DNA of 58,913 bases, from NCBI RefSeq assembly GCF_000524195.1, contig NW_020170422.1:171072-229984 (forward strand), written 5' to 3'. Positions within the stretch are counted from its first letter, which is position 1; each line of letters begins with the position of its first letter. Under the pieces are notes generated by a model. That model saw only the letters and a list, made by a program, of their open reading frames with translations. It was not told the origin of the DNA and searched no databases. A program made the position numbers and the translations under genes. This DNA comes from Echinococcus granulosus (taxonomy: Eukaryota; Platyhelminthes; Cestoda; Cyclophyllidea; Taeniidae). Below are positions 55,401 through 58,913 of this stretch, one piece after another.

Positions 55401-58231
55401 ATGAAAAACTAGGACCAATCACTCGACTCGATTCTCAATTCTCGCTTTATAGTGCACGAGGATGAGTTCACTCTTCTACCTTGACTGATAGCTTACCCCA
55501 ATTGTAACTGGATCTGTCCTGTCACGCTCTCAAAAGATTGTTAAACAATTCTTCCACTGATTGCATTCGCTCTCAGTCAAGCCGTCTACGAATTCTTGCT
55601 ACAGTGTGCTCTGAATTCCTTAGCTCCACTCTCTAATTTTTGCATTTTTATTTACTTTCTAAACAGGACTTATCTTTCGACTAGTTCTGCAAACATTTGA
55701 CAACTTCTGCCAAAAGTGCCCATACAATACGCTTAAAAGCATGTATCAGTTCGAGTCACGATTGGCATCTGCTTGCTTACCTCCAGAAGAGGTGCCCACA
55801 CCTTCAATTTGGACGCCGTCGCCTTCGTTCATTGTCATGCCTTCTGACACAGCTTCCACATCATTCTGACTACTTCCTCTCTTCTCTGACGCACCATCAG
55901 GATCCACACCTTAGGTGGGGGAATAAAAACAAGACTTTTGTTGCATGCGCAAGGATAATGCAAACAAAAGCTGCAAATTCGTGATGTAAACAAACGGGAC
56001 AGCTTTCACCTTATTGCAACTCATCTGGTGACCAAACATTTGAGTGTGAATTACCCGACGTTTCTTCTACTACCGTTGGGGTAGATTCCTTTACTTCCAT
56101 ATCGCGTGCACCGTCTGTTGACCCTTGGGTGTCCTCCATTAAATGCTGATTATCAGACACTTCCTCTGCGCATACTTCTAGATGTCCCTCTGAACACACA
56201 AGGAGGGAAGTACAAGGTGAATACTTAATCATTGGGTTGTGTATCATACAAGGCATATCATTCTGTATTTTGGATTTTTAAAGGGCACAACGGTAAATAA
56301 CCACCCAATTGTGGCTTTTTACTGTCATTTGTCTATTCATTTCCTCATCTATACCAAACAGATGTTAATGAGTTGTTTCAGGTGCAATCAGATTTAACGT
56401 TATCGACACTTGTTCCTCACATGCTAATCTCACTATTCTTTATTGGTAAGAGAAGGTTCTCTCTTCCTCGAGTGGTTCATCATCTGAACTGAAACGCTGA
56501 TTTTAACCATTCCTTTGCGGCAAGACTTACCGCCGCTTCTGGTTCAAATGCGACATCATTTTCCAAATCTACTGTAGTTATAAATCTGAGCTGAGATCAA
56601 ATTCTAAAGCTTGTGGTTCATAACCCTCAGGCTAGTTCAGTCGAAATGTCAGGATATGAGGGCTCACAGCGACAGGGCAACGATGGACTAGCGGATTACT
56701 TTACTATACAATACAAATACATAATCGGAAGTTGTAAGTCATTGCAGCGACCTATACCAAAAAACGCACAAATCATTTTATTATCCAAAAAGTGAACTAA
56801 CCTTTATCTTGACCAGTCGTGTCTACTTCCTTCACCTCCTGCATACCTAACAGCGTTTGATCTTCCTCCAAATGGTTTGGTTGTTCCTTACCTAGCGTAA
56901 GTGGGGGCAATTTTTAGTTTGAAAGTTTGAGAATAAGGAAATTTTTCGCCACGTTCGGGTAAAGCTTTACTCAATCAAAATTATTGGGATCGCTGAAGCG
57001 ATCATTTTTTTCTGTAAAATATAAACGCAAACATAGTTGCTACTCAATTTCTTTGGTTTCGCCGAGCAAAAAAAAGCGCATGAGTAAAAGCCAACTCTAC
57101 TGAAACACTGAATTAACTTCAGTAGTTTGCCTACCAGTTGCCTGAACTTCGCGGGCGTTTTCTCCATTTGCTCCCGAGGGATCTAATTTTACCGCACTAA
57201 GAGGCTCTTCTGTAAGTAGGACTTCATCCTCCTTCGATCTTACTTCTTCTAAGCAAGACAAGAAAATGCACTTATTCACCCACAATATACTGCGTTATAT
57301 AATAACAACAGAGTTGCAATTTTACAGACCAGTACACCATGTACGTTTCATTTACAGAAATAACGCTAGTTAAACTTGATGAGATGGCCCATCTTTGGAG
57401 TCCACCAAGTTTTATTCATCGTAGTCTGCACTTTCTAGGGTTAAATCATTCTCTTCCGTTTGCACTACAACTTCCCCGGTGTTTTCAACGTCTTTAAGCG
57501 CATGTTTATGGAGTGCAATCAGCTCTAAAGCGTCTCGTGGCTCCTCTAAGAAGTTGGTAAATAATGTTGAATATCTAATTTATGGGAATAATCTTCATCT
57601 TCCAATGGTTCAAATAACTTTTTCTAGCGTAGTTTTAAGCATGCTCATGGTGGCCAGCGGCCGCAGGTTTAATAAAAATGCAAAAAAATGTATCTTTAAA
57701 TGAATTACGGCAAAAATTCTTGAACACTGAGTCTAGTTAAGGCGAATTACGACAGTAGAATGCAATATTTCACCACAATACTACAGTAAACGGTCAGAAA
57801 ATTCAGCTAATAACTCAGGCTCAAATGAACTCACCTTTTTTATCTTCATCCCTCTGTGCCGCCGTCAAATCGTCAATCGCACTAACTTTTAGTTCCTTGT
57901 TGTGTAATTCTAAAAAAACTATGCAAATTAAGTAATTTAAATAATAATCCACCGTTTCATAAAAATTCCACGATAAAAGTCACATCATGACTGTATCCCA
58001 CACTTTAGCACAGGTTTTGGATTTCAATTTTCCAGGCTAGAATTTAAAACAGGCTGATTTGCGGTAAAAACGGTTGAATCTTTGATATTTGTGCAGTAAA
58101 CTCACCATTCGATTGCATGTCAATGACTGTAAAGGCTGTACATTCTTGATTCAAAGCACTCAAGCTGTCCTCTGCCAAACGGGATACCTTGTCTAACGAC
58201 CGGTCGACAAATATATTTTCCTGCTCACGTT
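52458..58231 (-). CDS. Acidic disordered protein built from symmetric phase-1 exons (partial)
   Basis: Eleven well-supported minus-strand exons: 58231-58106, 57909-57835, 57545-57432, 57248-57135, 56891-56802, 56189-56055, 55909-55781, 54478-54335, 53440-53315, 52833-52768 and 52595-52458. Their lengths are 126, 75, 114, 114, 90, 135, 129, 144, 126, 66 and 138, all multiples of three. Each begins after AG with two bases completing a codon and ends one base into a codon before GT (GC in one), and no junction makes a stop. They encode 419 residues rich in Glu, Asp, Ser, Thr, Gln and Val, poor in aromatics, with no membrane segment or cysteine pattern. Weaker exons of the same class are at 54711-54667, 54074-54027 and 52956-52945. 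Start and end are not established. I do not recognise the family; PEVK-type titin exons and flatworm micro-exon genes share the symmetric-exon layout but not this sequence. Alternative inclusion of any exon would keep frame. Confidence 0.65.
55237..55465 (+). CDS. Possible exon on the opposite strand, product unknown
   Basis: After TTAATTTTGCAG the plus frame is open for 75 codons to TGA. It reads SISLREAMLAMCRVRYERN, then CSTCIQQWISYRAL, CPHLMRLKEVKKLLQKYY and ends LYSARG. The mixed composition, with CxxC, a Cys-Pro-His and a basic amphipathic stretch, looks more like protein than neighbouring frames. It falls in an intron of the minus-strand exon-train gene. No upstream plus exon fits its phase 2, and joining to the kinesin tail fails on phase. 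Confidence 0.28.
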
Positions 58232-58913
58232 CTGTAAAAGGTGGTCACGATAATGCTCGCACAGAAGCCCCTCTTCCAACCGTGAAAGCGCATAGCAAAG
58301 CGTCAAAGCATTAGCTACTAGTGAAAATATGCATTTTTTGGCAGTACAGTATCCTCACAGTTTATCGATAGCCGGAAAGAATTCATAAAACCGTTGTTCG
58401 AAGTTCATACCACACCACATGACTCCATGCCAGCTTACTGAAACAACTGATACCTCACGGCCAAGTCCTGAGATAAAGCACAAATTTTAGGTTAACTCAT
58501 TACTTCTGCCTATTTTCTTTTCGTTTAACTAGCCATCTGGTACTTCGAGTGAGTGTAAACTATCTACTTATCTTTCACAAAGACTTTTCTCCCTCCCAGT
58601 TGGTATAGGCGCAAAAGTCGTGACTCCTAATTACTCACAATAACCATGCCTTAAAGTTGTTTGTGACACCCAATCTCAAATTAATAAAAACACTGCCGAT
58701 GCGTCCTCCTTCATTACATGAATAAAGTGTTTTACGATCGTGGTACAACCAACAGAAGTATACGAGGCATTCAAGATACTTCTAAAGTGTACGTTCTAGT
58801 ATCCTACAATGTCCAAATGTTGTGCGCAAGTGACAAAAGGCGTGTGGGTTCTAAAATCAAGCCAAAAACTCGAATCGCATTAAGAAAATTAGTTCAAACG
58901 GCATTTAGAGAAC
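58232..58913. other. Right edge, probable intron or upstream part of the exon-train gene
   Basis: No firm feature. A 27-base phase-1 minus-strand segment at about 58409-58435 with a GTATGA donor could be another small exon of the same gene, but its length makes this weak. Confidence 0.25.

Noticed and set aside
56440..56560. Two further acidic minus segments (about 56486-56443 and 56563-56523) as members of the exon train
   Set aside because: The first has no donor before a stop; the second is 41 bp with its best donor, which breaks the phase-1 pattern. They may be decayed exons.

Overview
This is a eukaryotic nuclear window, most likely from a parasitic flatworm (a cestode is my best guess). 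The reasons are protein-coding genes cut into many short exons, several introns of only 30-42 nt with GT..AG ends, AT-rich spacers, the standard genetic code, and solo long terminal repeats of a short LTR element. Species cannot be read from the sequence. Gene names rest on recall of the animal families; no search was run. Exon limits come from reading frame, splice dinucleotides and phase continuity.

Layout. 1-7.1 kb: accessory-looking DNA with decayed repeats, a small C2H2 zinc-finger gene on the minus strand (2468-3870, 5' end unresolved), a possible fatty-acid-binding-protein remnant near 5.1 kb and one solo LTR with a target duplication. 7.1-20.5 kb (+): a nine-exon HEAT-repeat gene, DNAAF5/HEATR2, for axonemal dynein pre-assembly. 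20.5-22.9 kb: spacer with a second solo LTR. 22.95-26.15 kb (+): eight-exon CHORDC1 (CHORD-CHORD-CS, Hsp90 co-chaperone). 27.6-29.3 kb (-): six-exon V-ATPase subunit E. 31.0-31.2 kb: third solo LTR. 31.46-37.74 kb (+): SMARCC (SWI3/BAF155-170), core scaffold of SWI/SNF, with SWIRM, SANT and coiled coil. 37.9-39.9 kb (-): a possible terminal exon of unknown product, a twin-CX9C TRIAP1/Mdm35-like gene, and a three-exon 87-residue gene I do not recognise. 40.9-43.1 kb (+): ARMC1. 45.4-51.1 kb (+): a kinesin-13 family (KIF24-like) motor. 52.4-58.2 kb (-): a train of at least eleven short exons, all a multiple of three long and all phase 1 at both ends, encoding an acidic, apparently disordered protein; the gene runs off the right side or has its start unresolved.

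The recognised genes are unrelated housekeeping or cytoskeletal genes and show no operon logic. The items most worth a second look are the phase-1 exon train, the apparent excess of GC-AG introns across unrelated genes, a basic His/Arg-rich insertion at the kinesin loop-12 position, the one-finger-per-exon zinc-finger gene, and the unrecognised small gene.
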